Shown: positions 34,880-43,580 of the stretch, in pieces | How the letters are laid out: the number at the start of each line of letters is the position of its first letter | Position numbering within the stretch: the stretch's first letter is position 1 | NCBI RefSeq assembly: GCF_013374115.1 | Contig: NZ_AP022673.1 | Span: 2,628,001 to 2,692,000 of the forward strand | Direction of reading: 5' to 3' | Origin: Sphingomonas sp. HMP9 | GTDB lineage: Bacteria > Pseudomonadota > Alphaproteobacteria > Sphingomonadales > Sphingomonadaceae | Length of the DNA: 64,000 nt | Notes under the pieces: generated by a model | Seen by the model: only the letters and a program-made list of their open reading frames with translations | Databases searched by the model: none | Told to the model about the DNA's origin: nothing | Program-made: the position numbers and the translations under genes

Positions 34880-36820
34880 ATGGCAGAGATAATCCTGTAC
34901 GGCGTGATCGGTGATGAGTTCGACAAGCTCGACTCGAAGACCATCGCCCCGCTGATCCGCGCCGCCTCCGGCCCTCTGTCGCTCCGCATTAATTCTCCCG
35001 GCGGCTACGTCATGGAGGGTCTGGCGATCATTGCGGCGATCCGCGACTATCGCTGGAAGGTCACCGCGTACGTCGACGGCTTGGCCGCCTCGATGGCGTC
35101 AGCGATCGCCGCGTCCTGCGACGAATGCGTGATGGCTGAAGCGTCGATGCTCATGGTGCATAACCCATGGGATGTGGCGATTGGTGATGCGCCAGAGCTC
35201 CGCGCCGCAGCCGACAAGCTTGACCGCATCCGCGACCAGCTGGTCGGCATCTACGCGAAACGCAGCGGCCTAGAGACCGATGAGATCGTCGCGATGCTCG
35301 ACGCGGAAACGTGGATGGGTGCCGACCAAGCGGTCGAGCGTGGCTTTGCCGATCGGACCACCGCCGACCTCAAGATTGCAGCCATGGCGAACGTGTCCGC
35401 CTTCGGCTTCCGACACGCACCCGACAAATTGAAAGGACATCATATGCCCGGCGAACTCGACACCACCCAGGCCGCGGTAACGCTGGAGCGTACGCGCATC
35501 TCGACCATCATGGCGCTGGGCGCCAAGCATCGCATTCCCCAGAACGTCACGCAGGACCTTGTTACGCGCGGGATCGACCTCGACCAGGCGCGGGCTTCAA
35601 TCCTCGACCACCTCGCCACCGACGGCGATCGGCACAATATCGGCCACCAGTTCGGCGGCAGCGGCCACCAAACACTGGACGATCCGACAGTTCGCGTGAA
35701 GGCGATGAGCGACGCGATCGGGGCCAAGCTACTGAACAAGCCGGCGGCGGGCGCATCGGCGGAATATCGAGGCATGTCCCTCGTCGACATGGCCCGCGAT
35801 CACCTCTCGCGCGGCGGCGTCCAGGATGCTTACCGGATGAGCGCAGATCGCGTCGCGGCGATGGCGATGCAGGGCAACCCTTTCACCGCCCGCGCTACCG
35901 TCATCACCCACACTACCAGCGACTTCCCGCAGATCATGCAGGCGGGCGTCGATGCCGCGTTGGTCGCTCGCTACCGCGCGCAGGAATCGCAGCTGAAACG
36001 CCTGACCGCGATCCGCGACGCGCCCAACTTCAAGGAACAGATCGGCATCCAGATGAGCGGCTTCGGCTCGCTCGATCAGGTGAACGAGGCCGGCGAGTTC
36101 AAGAACAAGACGCTGAGCGAGAGCAGCGGCAGCTACCAGCTGCAAACGTTCGGCAACATCATCAATTTCAGCCGCCAGATGTTGATCAACGACAGCTTGG
36201 GCGCATTGGCCGACATCGTGCAGGTGATGGCGTTCGCGGCGTCGCAGATGGAAGCGACGATTCTCGCCGCGACGATCAACAGCAATATCCCGTTGCGCGA
36301 CGGTATCCCGTGGTTCGACGGGCGGCACGGCAACCTCGCGGGCACTGGTGGGGCTCCGACGATCGCCACGCTCGATGCAGCCCGGCAAGCGATGCGCAGC
36401 CAGAAGGATCGCGACAACGTCACGCTGATCGACGTGCAGCCGAAGTTCCTGCTGGTGCCGACCGGACTTCAGACGGCGGCCGAGACGCTCGTCGCCAGTG
36501 CAACGGTCCCCTCGACCGTAACCACCGGATCGGGCAGCACGGCGGTAACTTCTTTCACCGGCGACGTGGCGAACCCCTTCGCGGGCAAGCTCGAGCCGAT
36601 CGCCGACCCCCGCTTGGTCAACCCGGCGGCGTGGTATCTCTTCCCGGATCCCGAGATCTGGCCCGCTTTCGTCAGCGTATACCTGAACGGCAACCGCGAG
36701 CCATTCACCGAAAGCCAAGACGGGTTCCGCGTTGACGGCATTGAATGGAAGGTCCGCCACGACTTCGGCGCGGGCGTGCTCGACCCGAAGGCGGCCTACA
36801 AGAACCCCGGGCAGGGCTGA
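34880..36820 (+). CDS. prohead protease / major capsid protein fusion
   Basis: From ATG 34880 the 646-aa protein has a ClpP-like serine protease domain (about residues 1-180). It shows NSPGGYVMEGLAI, the nucleophile in DGLAASMASAIAAS and His in MLMVHNPWD. A linker and a major-capsid-like domain (about 330-646) follow, with GNPFTARATVITHTTSDFPQ, QTFGNIINFSRQMLINDSLG and a C-terminal GIEWKVRHDFGAGVLDPKAA. Such fusions occur in tailed phages, where the protease matures the capsid during assembly. No terminase, portal or tail genes adjoin it, so it is an orphan of a degraded prophage. The frame itself is intact. Confidence 0.85.
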   Translation: MAEIILYGVIGDEFDKLDSKTIAPLIRAASGPLSLRINSPGGYVMEGLAIIAAIRDYRWKVTAYVDGLAASMASAIAASCDECVMAEASMLMVHNPWDVAIGDAPELRAAADKLDRIRDQLVGIYAKRSGLETDEIVAMLDAETWMGADQAVERGFADRTTADLKIAAMANVSAFGFRHAPDKLKGHHMPGELDTTQAAVTLERTRISTIMALGAKHRIPQNVTQDLVTRGIDLDQARASILDHLATDGDRHNIGHQFGGSGHQTLDDPTVRVKAMSDAIGAKLLNKPAAGASAEYRGMSLVDMARDHLSRGGVQDAYRMSADRVAAMAMQGNPFTARATVITHTTSDFPQIMQAGVDAALVARYRAQESQLKRLTAIRDAPNFKEQIGIQMSGFGSLDQVNEAGEFKNKTLSESSGSYQLQTFGNIINFSRQMLINDSLGALADIVQVMAFAASQMEATILAATINSNIPLRDGIPWFDGRHGNLAGTGGAPTIATLDAARQAMRSQKDRDNVTLIDVQPKFLLVPTGLQTAAETLVASATVPSTVTTGSGSTAVTSFTGDVANPFAGKLEPIADPRLVNPAAWYLFPDPEIWPAFVSVYLNGNREPFTESQDGFRVDGIEWKVRHDFGAGVLDPKAAYKNPGQG

Positions 36821-36910
36821 TAGCAAGGGGGCCTTGGGGTCCCCTTGCCGCCCCCATGTAACAAGGGGGACAAGGTCGTGTGTGATCCCCAGCCACCAAT
36901 TTCCAAAGGG

Positions 36911-37012
36911 GTCCGCACTTTGCAGTGTCCGCACCACGATCGGCAGAAAACAGCCGTTTTAGGTGCGGACAAAGTGCGGACCCTGGGTGCGGACAAACGC
37001 AAATGTCCGCAC
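36911..37012. repeat. six copies of GTCCGCAC in both orientations
   Basis: The octamer GTCCGCAC or its complement GTGCGGAC occurs at 36911, 36927, 36963, 36974, 36987 and 37005. That is three complementary copies flanked by two direct copies on one side and one on the other. Spacing is 11-36 bases. The 36821-37214 interval has no convincing gene. A cluster of this density suggests binding sites for a DNA-binding protein (operator, iteron or partition site). Confidence 0.6.
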
Positions 37013-37214
37013 CCCACTAAAGCGAAGCGCGGATACCGCGACATTCAGGACCGCGCTCGGGTCGGTCCCCGAGAACATCCTGACGCGGCGGCAAACGGCA
37101 GGCCGAAAGCGGGGGAGCGCGGAGAACCCCCGCAGCCACTTCGAAGGCTCGTCAGGCTGTTACCGGTGATGCGACTTTCCCTCAAACTTGAAGAAAAGAG
37201 ATGTTCTCACATTA

Positions 37215-38352
37215 GTGCACTGACTCAGTCAGATGGTGCAGGTAGCCTGGCGAGCTTGTCGAAGATTTCTGCGGCGGGCTTGGTCCAAACGAAGGGTTTG
37301 GGGTCGTCGTTGTGTTCCTTGAGGTAGCGTTTGATGGCAGCCTGAAGGTCGACGATGCCGCTGAAGGCGCCGCGCCGCAGTCGCTGCCGGGTAAGGATCG
37401 AGAAGAAGCCTTCGACGGCATTGAGCCACGAGGCCGAGGTTGGCGTGAAGTGGAAGGTCCACCGCGGATGGCGATCGAGCCAGGCTCTGACCTTGGGATG
37501 TTTGTGAGTGCCGTAATTGTCCATGATCGCGTGGACGTCCTTCCCGACGGGGACTTCGCGTTCGATGGCGTTGAGGAAGCGAATGAATTCCTGATGGCGG
37601 TGCTGCTGCATGCAGCGACCGATCACCGCACCATCGAGGATGTTGAGGGCGGCGAACAGGGTCGTGGTCCCATGCCGCTTATAGTCATGGGTCATGGTGC
37701 CGCATTTGCCGGGCTTGAGCGGCAGCCCCGGCTGAGTGCGGTCCAGCGCCTGGATCTGGGACTTCTCGTCGATCGACAGCACCAGGGCGTGAGCCGGCGG
37801 GTGCATGTAGAGGCCGACAACGTCTTCCACCTTGGCGGCAAAAGCGGGGTCCCTCGATCGCTTGAATGTCCTGATGCGGTGCGGCTGAAGCCGGTTGGCA
37901 GCCCAGATGCGCTGGATCGTGCTCAGGGATACGCCCATGGCCTTGGCCATCGCCCGGCCGGTCCAGTGAGTAACCTCTCCTGGCGGCTCGGCGCAGGTCA
38001 GCGCCAGGATCTTGGCCACGACTGCCGTGGTGAGCGGCGCTCTGCCGGGCGGCCGCGTCTTGTCGCGGAGCAACCCCTCCACGCCTTGCGCGGCATAGCG
38101 GGCCTGCCAGCGCCAGACGGCCGGTCGACTGGCACCGGTCCGCCGCGCCACCTCCTGCACGGTCAGACGCTCAGACGAGACCAGGACGATTCTGGCACGC
38201 TGAACGTGCTTGAGCGCCCGGTTCCGGTCGGCGACGACCGCCTCCAACCGATCAAGGTCTTTGGAATTCACGATCACACATACGGTCTGGGACATGCCGT
38301 CAGACTCGCACACTGCCAACCGAATGTGAATCACCCGATCGGGTCAGTGCAT
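37215..38352 (-). mobile_element. IS630-family insertion sequence
   Basis: The element lies between two TA dinucleotides (37213-37214 and 38353-38354), the duplication expected for IS630. Its ends share the inverted repeat TGCACTGAC with further partial matching (GTGCACTGACTCAGTC against ATGCACTGACCCGATC). It is 1,138 bp long with one transposase gene. No host gene interrupted by it can be recognised. Confidence 0.85.
37225..38295 (-). CDS. tnp: IS630-family transposase
   Basis: The 356-aa protein has an N-terminal helix-turn-helix (LTVQEVARRTGASRPAVWRW) and a second HTH (KAMGVSLSTIQRIW). A DDE core follows with LSIDEKSQIQALDRTQP (first D), VHAIMDNYGTHKHP (second D) and SWLNAVEGFFSILTRQRL (E). 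It mobilises the surrounding element with TA targeting. I prefer ATG 38295; a GTG at 38334 would extend it by 13 residues. The gene appears intact. Confidence 0.92.
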   Translation of the reverse strand: MSQTVCVIVNSKDLDRLEAVVADRNRALKHVQRARIVLVSSERLTVQEVARRTGASRPAVWRWQARYAAQGVEGLLRDKTRPPGRAPLTTAVVAKILALTCAEPPGEVTHWTGRAMAKAMGVSLSTIQRIWAANRLQPHRIRTFKRSRDPAFAAKVEDVVGLYMHPPAHALVLSIDEKSQIQALDRTQPGLPLKPGKCGTMTHDYKRHGTTTLFAALNILDGAVIGRCMQQHRHQEFIRFLNAIEREVPVGKDVHAIMDNYGTHKHPKVRAWLDRHPRWTFHFTPTSASWLNAVEGFFSILTRQRLRRGAFSGIVDLQAAIKRYLKEHNDDPKPFVWTKPAAEIFDKLARLPAPSD

Positions 38353-38469
38353 TAGGGAACAGGTTGCAGTTCCATCAATTGCGCGAAACCGCGCGTCTCT
38401 CTATATGGTGAGCACGAATACCGGCTCAGATCGAGCGCCCGGTTAGGCACCCATGGCTAGGAGGGCATC

Positions 38470-38970
38470 GTGTCAGACACACCCGCGCTCCACGACGCGC
38501 GCGCCGTAGCAAACGAAATCATTCGCTACGGGCAGCAGCGCGGCCAGCGGTTTACCGTCATGCAGCTGATCAAGCTCGTCTACCTTGTCCAAGGTTGGGG
38601 CCTGGCTTTGCTCGATCGCCCGATCATTCGCCAGAATGTCCAGGCATGGCAATACGGCCCCGTGTACCCGCATATTTACAAGCCGCTATCACGGTTTGGA
38701 TCGGCGCCCGTTCACGATGTCATCGTCGACAAGGCTTCCGGACTGCCTTTTAGCGAAGCGTTCGGCGCAGATGAGACGGAATTGATCCATACGGTCGTCG
38801 ACCAGTACGGGAAGATGCACGCTTTCACGTTGTCCAGTCTGATGCATAAGCCAGGAACTCCCTGGACCGAGATTTTCACCACCGCCGGCCCCTACAAAGA
38901 TATTCCGAACGATCTGATCAAACGGCACTTCGTGTCGCTGCGTGATGAGCGAGCCGTTGCCGCAGGATAG
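38470..38970 (+). CDS. Panacea-domain antitoxin candidate
   Basis: The 166-aa protein carries the Panacea motifs ARAVANEIIRYGQQRGQRFT, VMQLIKLVYLVQGWGLALLD, VQAWQYGPVYPHIYKPL and a C-terminal IKRHFVSLRDE. Panacea domains neutralise many different toxins, including membrane-active ones. The GTG start has a near-perfect AGGAGGG five bases upstream. Its last 26 bases overlap the next gene, which encodes a two-helix membrane protein, so the two look like an antitoxin-toxin operon. It is clearly related to the Panacea protein encoded at 1923-2411. Confidence 0.82.
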   Translation: MSDTPALHDARAVANEIIRYGQQRGQRFTVMQLIKLVYLVQGWGLALLDRPIIRQNVQAWQYGPVYPHIYKPLSRFGSAPVHDVIVDKASGLPFSEAFGADETELIHTVVDQYGKMHAFTLSSLMHKPGTPWTEIFTTAGPYKDIPNDLIKRHFVSLRDERAVAAG

Positions 38971-39511
38971 CGGAACAGGCGGCAGCGCAAAGCGGTCGAG
39001 CCTCAATTTATCTCAGCTACGTAATCATGCTGGCCGGGTGCGAGCGGCGGAAGAGGCGGCTGTAGCATCAAACCCGGCTGACGGATCTGTGGACCTCGCT
39101 GAAATAGCCGGTCGTCTCGACCGCCTCGAGGTCTTTGCGGAGCAAACAGGTCTGCAGGCGCAGCTCGTGGCCGACGTGAACGAGTATGTGAAATCGCTTA
39201 AGGCTGAGGTCGACGCGCTCTACTGGATCCGCATCGGCGCGATTGTCTTCGCTGCGTTGTTCTGCCTGGCGCTATGCGGAGGCGCGGTCACCGCGTTCAT
39301 TCTGCAACCGCGGTGGCTGTTAAACGCGCGTACGCACGCTGTCCCCGCGATCCTTGTCGCATCCGTAGGTGCTTCGGTCGCGCTGATCGCGCTGGTCCTC
39401 AAAGGCGTGTTTCGAGCTATCGGCGATCGCAACAAGGACGAGCTTCTACCGGAGCACCTCAAGGTGGCAATGGAGACGGTTAAAACCGTGTCGGAAACAT
39501 TCGGCAAGTAA
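38945..39511 (+). CDS. two-helix membrane protein, candidate Panacea-paired toxin
   Basis: From ATG 38945 (a GTG lies one codon earlier) the 188-aa protein has a soluble N-terminal half with a coiled-coil-like stretch (IAGRLDRLEVFAEQTGLQAQ). Two membrane helices follow: IRIGAIVFAALFCLALCGGA and AVPAILVASVGASVALIALV. A short charged tail ends it. It overlaps the Panacea gene by 26 bases in another frame, so it is translationally coupled. Transmembrane proteins are among the documented partners of Panacea antitoxins, making a membrane-acting toxin plausible. The toxic role itself is inference. Confidence 0.6.
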   Translation: MSEPLPQDSGTGGSAKRSSLNLSQLRNHAGRVRAAEEAAVASNPADGSVDLAEIAGRLDRLEVFAEQTGLQAQLVADVNEYVKSLKAEVDALYWIRIGAIVFAALFCLALCGGAVTAFILQPRWLLNARTHAVPAILVASVGASVALIALVLKGVFRAIGDRNKDELLPEHLKVAMETVKTVSETFGK

Positions 39512-39533
39512 GACAGCACGTTTCACGCCAAGG

Positions 39534-39835
39534 CTACGGCCTGCCGCCCTCGGGCGATGCGCGGCGCGCGTCCCGTCTACGGATGTTTGCCGCTATTTGC
39601 CCCGGTCGTGTGTAGATTGTCTCTAGGATCTCGATTGTAAAATCTTGAAGGTCGAGCGCGCCTTCTTCACCAATAGTTTCGCTCGAATGCGCAGCGTCGT
39701 TACCATCTTGATGGACACAGGAAACTAGTTCCCTGAGCTCATCAGGCAGTTTTCGACGATCAAAAAGCCAATCGAGCCTGAGCCTGAGATCCTTTGCGGT
39801 TTTCCAAGAAATGTAGTTCTGATCGCCTTGAGGTA
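39534..39835 (-). pseudogene. C-terminal part of DUF4145 gene, severed by IS256
   Basis: This is the 3' part of the gene begun at 41233-41674. It starts in the target duplication (39827-39835) and encodes about 97 residues, including LPDELRELVSCVHQDGNDAA and LDLQDFTIEILETIYTRPG, the C-terminal pattern of DUF4145. Joined to the 5' part with one duplicate removed, it gives a continuous 735-bp frame (244 aa). It has no start of its own. Confidence 0.75.
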
Positions 39836-41232
39836 GAGCTATGTTGGAAAATGGGTGACGGCGGAGGATTGAAGGCGGCGTATCGAGGCGGGTGATGAGC
39901 CTGCCAGAACCTCTCGAGGAGAGCGATACGCCATGACCGACACTACCAACGTTGTTCAATTTCGCCAGCCCGATGATGTCGACGATCCGTTGACCGAGGT
40001 GTTGCGTGCCGGAGCTCGCCGGCTGCTTGCGCAGGCGGTGGAACTGGAGGCCGAGGCGTTCCTGGCGGCGCGAGACGATCTGCGACTGCCCGATGGACGG
40101 TCGCGCCTGGTGCGCCACGGGCACGGGCCCGAGCGCCAGGTCCAGACCGGGATTGGCCCGGTGCCGGTGTCGCGCGTGAAGATCCGTGATCGCGGCGGGG
40201 CCGAGGAAGGGGAGCGTGTGCGCTTCTCGTCGGCGATCCTGCCGCGCTGGGCACGGCGGACCAAGAGCCTCGATGCGCTGTTGCCGGTGCTGTATCTGCG
40301 CGGGGTTTCGACCGGCGATTTTCAGGAGGCGCTCACGGCGCTCCTTGGCAAGGACGCGCCCAACCTTTCGCCGGCGGTGGTCGGTCGGCTCACCGCTGAA
40401 TGGCAGGTCGAATACGAGCACTGGCAGGCGCGCGACCTATCGGCCCGCCGCTACGTGTATGTGTGGGCGGACGGCGTCTACCTGCAGGCGCGGATGGAGG
40501 ATCATGCCGAGTGCATGCTGGTGCTGATCGGCGCCACGCCTGAGGGCAGGAAGGAACTGGTCGGCTTCCAGGTGGGCGTCCGTGAAAGCGCTCAGAGCTG
40601 GCGCGAGCTGCTCGTCGAGGTGAAACGGCGCGGCCTCGCAATCGCACCCGAGATCGCGGTGGGCGATGGCGCACTCGGCTTCTGGAAAGCGCTCGACGAA
40701 GTCTGGCCCAGCACGCGCCACCAGCGCTGCTGGGTGCACAAGATCGCCAACGTACTGAACAAGGTGCCCAAGTCGGTGCAGCCTGCAATAAAAGCTGACC
40801 TGCGCGAGATATATAGCGCGCCTGAGCGCGCAGCGGCGGAGAAGGCGATCGCCGTCTTTGTCGAGAAATATAGCGCGAAATACACCAAGGCCGTCGAATG
40901 CCTGACCAAGGATCGCGAGAGGCTGCTCACCTTCTTCGACTTCCCCGCCGAGCACTGGGACCATCTGCGGACGTCGAACCCGATCGAGAGCGTGTTCGCG
41001 ACCGTGCGCCACAGGACGGTGCGTACCAAGGGCGCGCTGTCACCAAAGACGGCACGCCTCATGGTCTTCAAACTCGTCATCGCCGCGTCCAGGAAATGGC
41101 GCCGGCTGAAGGGCGAGAACCAGTTGCCCAAAGTCGTCGCTGGTGTCACATTCCGTGACGGCAACGAAGTCACCGACGGCCAATCAACCCGCGCCGCCTG
41201 ATCGCCTCGTCACCCAAATTCCAGCATAGCTC
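39836..41232 (+). mobile_element. IS256-family insertion sequence
   Basis: The 1,397-bp element has 24-bp imperfect inverted repeats, beginning GAGCTATGTTGGAA at the left and GAGCTATGCTGGAA at the right. It is flanked by a 9-bp direct repeat CTTGAGGTA at 39827-39835 and 41233-41241. It carries one transposase gene. It has inserted into a DUF4145 gene, leaving both halves in place and the frame restorable, so the insertion appears recent. Confidence 0.93.
39933..41201 (+). CDS. tnp: IS256-family (mutator-type) transposase
   Basis: The 422-aa protein opens with RAGARRLLAQAVELEAEAFL and SRLVRHGHGPERQVQTGIGP, typical of IS256. Catalytic residues are visible in YVYVWADGVYLQAR (D), IAVGDGALGFWKAL (D) and TSNPIESVFATVRHRT (E), with the CWVHKIANVLNKVPK helix-rich insert between. 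It transposes its element by a copy-out mechanism through a circular intermediate. The gene is full length and lies within the terminal repeats. Confidence 0.94.
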   Translation: MTDTTNVVQFRQPDDVDDPLTEVLRAGARRLLAQAVELEAEAFLAARDDLRLPDGRSRLVRHGHGPERQVQTGIGPVPVSRVKIRDRGGAEEGERVRFSSAILPRWARRTKSLDALLPVLYLRGVSTGDFQEALTALLGKDAPNLSPAVVGRLTAEWQVEYEHWQARDLSARRYVYVWADGVYLQARMEDHAECMLVLIGATPEGRKELVGFQVGVRESAQSWRELLVEVKRRGLAIAPEIAVGDGALGFWKALDEVWPSTRHQRCWVHKIANVLNKVPKSVQPAIKADLREIYSAPERAAAEKAIAVFVEKYSAKYTKAVECLTKDRERLLTFFDFPAEHWDHLRTSNPIESVFATVRHRTVRTKGALSPKTARLMVFKLVIAASRKWRRLKGENQLPKVVAGVTFRDGNEVTDGQSTRAA

Positions 41233-41674
41233 CTTGAGGTACCGACTGCGGCTCAATACCAATGATTCCCCGCGTTGATATATCGATAGTCTTTCTGAAC
41301 ATAGCGCCGGCCGCATCGAATGCCGAGAACGCTACTGCCAATGCGGCCTCGTCAAAAATGCGAACGATTTTATCATCAACATACTCAGGACAACGGGCCG
41401 CCGACTTGGTGATCGGCTTGGTCGCTGTGATATTATAGACCGGGTTGACGTCTGCTCCGTCCCACTCCGGAGATGCGGGGGAATGGTTCGTTTGCCGACC
41501 ATACATATCGAACAGCGAAGGGCGACGGCATCGTCGACACACAACGAACGCCACCCATCCACGAGATCCGGCATCCGGATCATTTGTCGCCCCCCGAACG
41601 TCCAATGTCGTCTCTTGAGTTCCACATCGAGGGCAGGTCTCGACGATCGTTGGATGCCCGGATTTCTGCGGCAT
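41233..41674 (-). pseudogene. N-terminal part of DUF4145 gene, severed by IS256
   Basis: The 5' part encodes about 147 residues from ATG 41674. It starts with a zinc-ribbon-like pair (CPRCGTQET and VCRRCRRPS) and continues with FDEAALAVAFSAFDAAGAMF, RKTIDISTRG. This zinc ribbon plus helical domain is the DUF4145 N-terminus, a family common in restriction-modification and other defence islands. The present frame runs a few codons into the IS end and stops at 41210, giving a 154-aa truncated product. It neighbours the Panacea/membrane pair, with which the intact gene would converge. Confidence 0.72.
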
Positions 41675-41724
41675 GATAATTTCCCCCGTGTTCGTTCTGC
41701 GATCCGCACCTTACGAAAGCAAAC

Positions 41725-42147
41725 CTACCGCTTCACTGGCAGCGCATAGACGCTTCCCTCCCCTTGGGGACGGCAACCAAGCGCTTGGAACAGGTCGGGA
41801 CCGTCTGCCCGTAACGGCGTTGAGGAAAGCATATCGTGTTGGATAGCAAGACATCGGCGATCGTTGGCGTTTTGATCAACCTCTACTTTGAGAGCTGCTT
41901 GGTAGAACAATATTACGGCGAGTGCACCGACACCTGTACCGACGACGATCGATAACCAGCCGAGTAACTTTCCACCACTCCATAGCCGCCAAAACCAAAT
42001 GACCGACGCGGCTGCCGCAAGGGCAGTCCACATCAACGCAATCGGCGGGAATCTTGCCAGAATGGGGTTGAGGAAGAAACCGGCTACGATCGCAGCGCCG
42101 CCAACACCAACGAATTTGCTTAAACCTTCATCATGATCATCCGCCAT
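41725..42147 (-). CDS. membrane protein, last gene of a small operon
   Basis: The 140-aa protein has three hydrophobic segments: VGVGGAAIVAGFFLNPILA, ALMWTALAAAASVIWFW and WLSIVVGTGVGALAVILFY. A soluble C-terminal tail with two cysteines (DRRCLAIQ, ALGCRPQG) follows. Its ATG lies nine bases after the original stop of the interrupted gene at 42157, so it was the fifth gene of the operon that starts at 47020. The 3.76-kb insertion now separates it from the promoter. No family is recognised. Confidence 0.6.
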   Translation of the reverse strand: MADDHDEGLSKFVGVGGAAIVAGFFLNPILARFPPIALMWTALAAAASVIWFWRLWSGGKLLGWLSIVVGTGVGALAVILFYQAALKVEVDQNANDRRCLAIQHDMLSSTPLRADGPDLFQALGCRPQGEGSVYALPVKR

Positions 42148-42156
42148 TCGCAGGGC

Positions 42157-42216
42157 CTAACGCCGAACCATGGAATGAACGACATTCGGAGTGGGCGGCC
42201 AACTCCAAACTGTCAG
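42157..42216 (-). pseudogene. 3' end of operon gene split by IS110-IS5-IS110
   Basis: Continuing the frame of 45981-46247 past the duplicated AACTGTCAG gives 16 further codons (WSWPPTPNVVHSMVRR) and a TAG at 42157-42159. This restores a 105-aa protein once the inserted structure and one duplicate are removed. The exact restoration shows that the 42.2-kb and 46.0-kb sides were contiguous before insertion. Confidence 0.75.
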
Positions 42217-42292
42217 GGCTTTGATGATGTAACCGCCCCCCGACGGCATTAAAGTGGAAACGGGGGTCTTCAACTGATGGAGGAGTGCGGTG

Positions 42293-43321
42293 ATGTCGGA
42301 GATTGTTACGATCGGACTCGATCTGGCGAAGAGAGTGTTCCAAGTCCACGGGGCTGATGGAGCGGGTCATGCGATCCTGCGCAAGAAGCTGAGCCGGGAT
42401 CAGTTGCTGCCGTTCTTCAGTACGCTTCCGCCGTGCACGGTCGCGATGGAGGCTTGCGGAGGCTCGCATTTCTGGGGGCGGAAGATTGCCCTTCTGGGCC
42501 ATGAGGTTCGCCTGATCCCGCCGGCGTATGTGAAGCCTTTTGTGAAGCGGCAGAAAAATGATGCGGCGGACGCCGAGGCGATCTGCGAGGCGGCGCAACG
42601 CCCATCGATGCGCTTCGTGCCGGTGAAGAGCGAAGAGGTACAGGGAGCTGCCTCGGTGTTCCGGGTCAGGGAGTTGATGATCCGGCAGCGCACCCAGGCG
42701 ATTAACGCCTTGCGCGGCCATTTGACAGAGTTCGGCAAGGTGGTGCCCAAAGGCGCTGCAAATATCTCCCGCCTGATTGCCATTGTGGATGATCCGGACA
42801 GCGGCCTGCCTGCTCAGGCTGTTGCGACATTCCGGGTGCTTGTCGACGCGCTCGTCGGCCTCGACGCGCAGATCGAGAAGCTGAACGCCGAAATCACCCA
42901 TCGCGCTAAAGAGAATGAAGTCGCGCAAAGGTTGATGACGATCCCCGGCATCGGTCCCCTGATCGCCACAGCCATCGCGGTGCTGGCCCCACCACCGGAG
43001 ACGTTCCGTCGCGGCCGCGATTTCGCGGCCTGGCTCGGCCTCGTGCCGCGACAACACTCAACGGGCGGCAAGCAACGCCTTGGGGCAACGACGAAGATGG
43101 GCGAGCGATCCCTGCGCCGCCTCCTGATCATCGGGGCCAACAGCGTCATCATCAAACGGAGTGTCCATCAGGCAGCTCGACCGGGCACCTGGCTGGCAGG
43201 AATGCTGTCGCGCAAGCCGTCGATGCTCGTCCGTGTCGCGCTGGCCAACAAGATGGCGCGCGTCGCCTGGGCGTTGATGATCAAGGGTGAAAGTTACCGG
43301 GCTCCGGCTGCGGCGGCATAA
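42293..43321 (+). CDS. tnp: IS110-family (IS1111-type) transposase, copy 1
   Basis: The 342-aa protein has the RuvC-like DEDD core of IS110 transposases: IGLDLAKRVFQVHG (D), CTVAMEACGGSHFWG (E) and KNDAADAEAICEA (D, D). The C-terminal Tnp_20 domain has IPGIGPLIATAIAV, WLGLVPRQHSTGGKQRLG and a serine nucleophile region. ATG 42293 has GGAGGAG upstream; a GTG lies one codon earlier. The protein appears identical to that of the inverted copy at 44876-45904. Confidence 0.94.
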   Translation: MSEIVTIGLDLAKRVFQVHGADGAGHAILRKKLSRDQLLPFFSTLPPCTVAMEACGGSHFWGRKIALLGHEVRLIPPAYVKPFVKRQKNDAADAEAICEAAQRPSMRFVPVKSEEVQGAASVFRVRELMIRQRTQAINALRGHLTEFGKVVPKGAANISRLIAIVDDPDSGLPAQAVATFRVLVDALVGLDAQIEKLNAEITHRAKENEVAQRLMTIPGIGPLIATAIAVLAPPPETFRRGRDFAAWLGLVPRQHSTGGKQRLGATTKMGERSLRRLLIIGANSVIIKRSVHQAARPGTWLAGMLSRKPSMLVRVALANKMARVAWALMIKGESYRAPAAAA

Positions 43322-43580
43322 GCCGACCGTCAGTCGCGAGGCGTCGGAGCGTACGAGGGCAAGGAGCAGTTTGGCGCAACGGTCGTGAGACGGGGATCGG
43401 GAAAACCAGTTTGCAACAGAGTGCCTTCGAGCACGCGGCTTTGATCTGGACCCGACCTGCGAACACCATACGGGCCCGCGGCAGTTGTAAGGCCGCATCA
43501 TGAGGCCGGACATATGTCAGCACCCGACACGCGCCACAACGAGTTTCAAAAACCCTCTTGCGTATGGGGCGGTTACATAT

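Noticed and set aside
36845..37327. 160-codon frame after the capsid gene
   Set aside because: Its reading runs through the octamer cluster and into the IS630 end. The composition is erratic and no ribosome binding site is evident.
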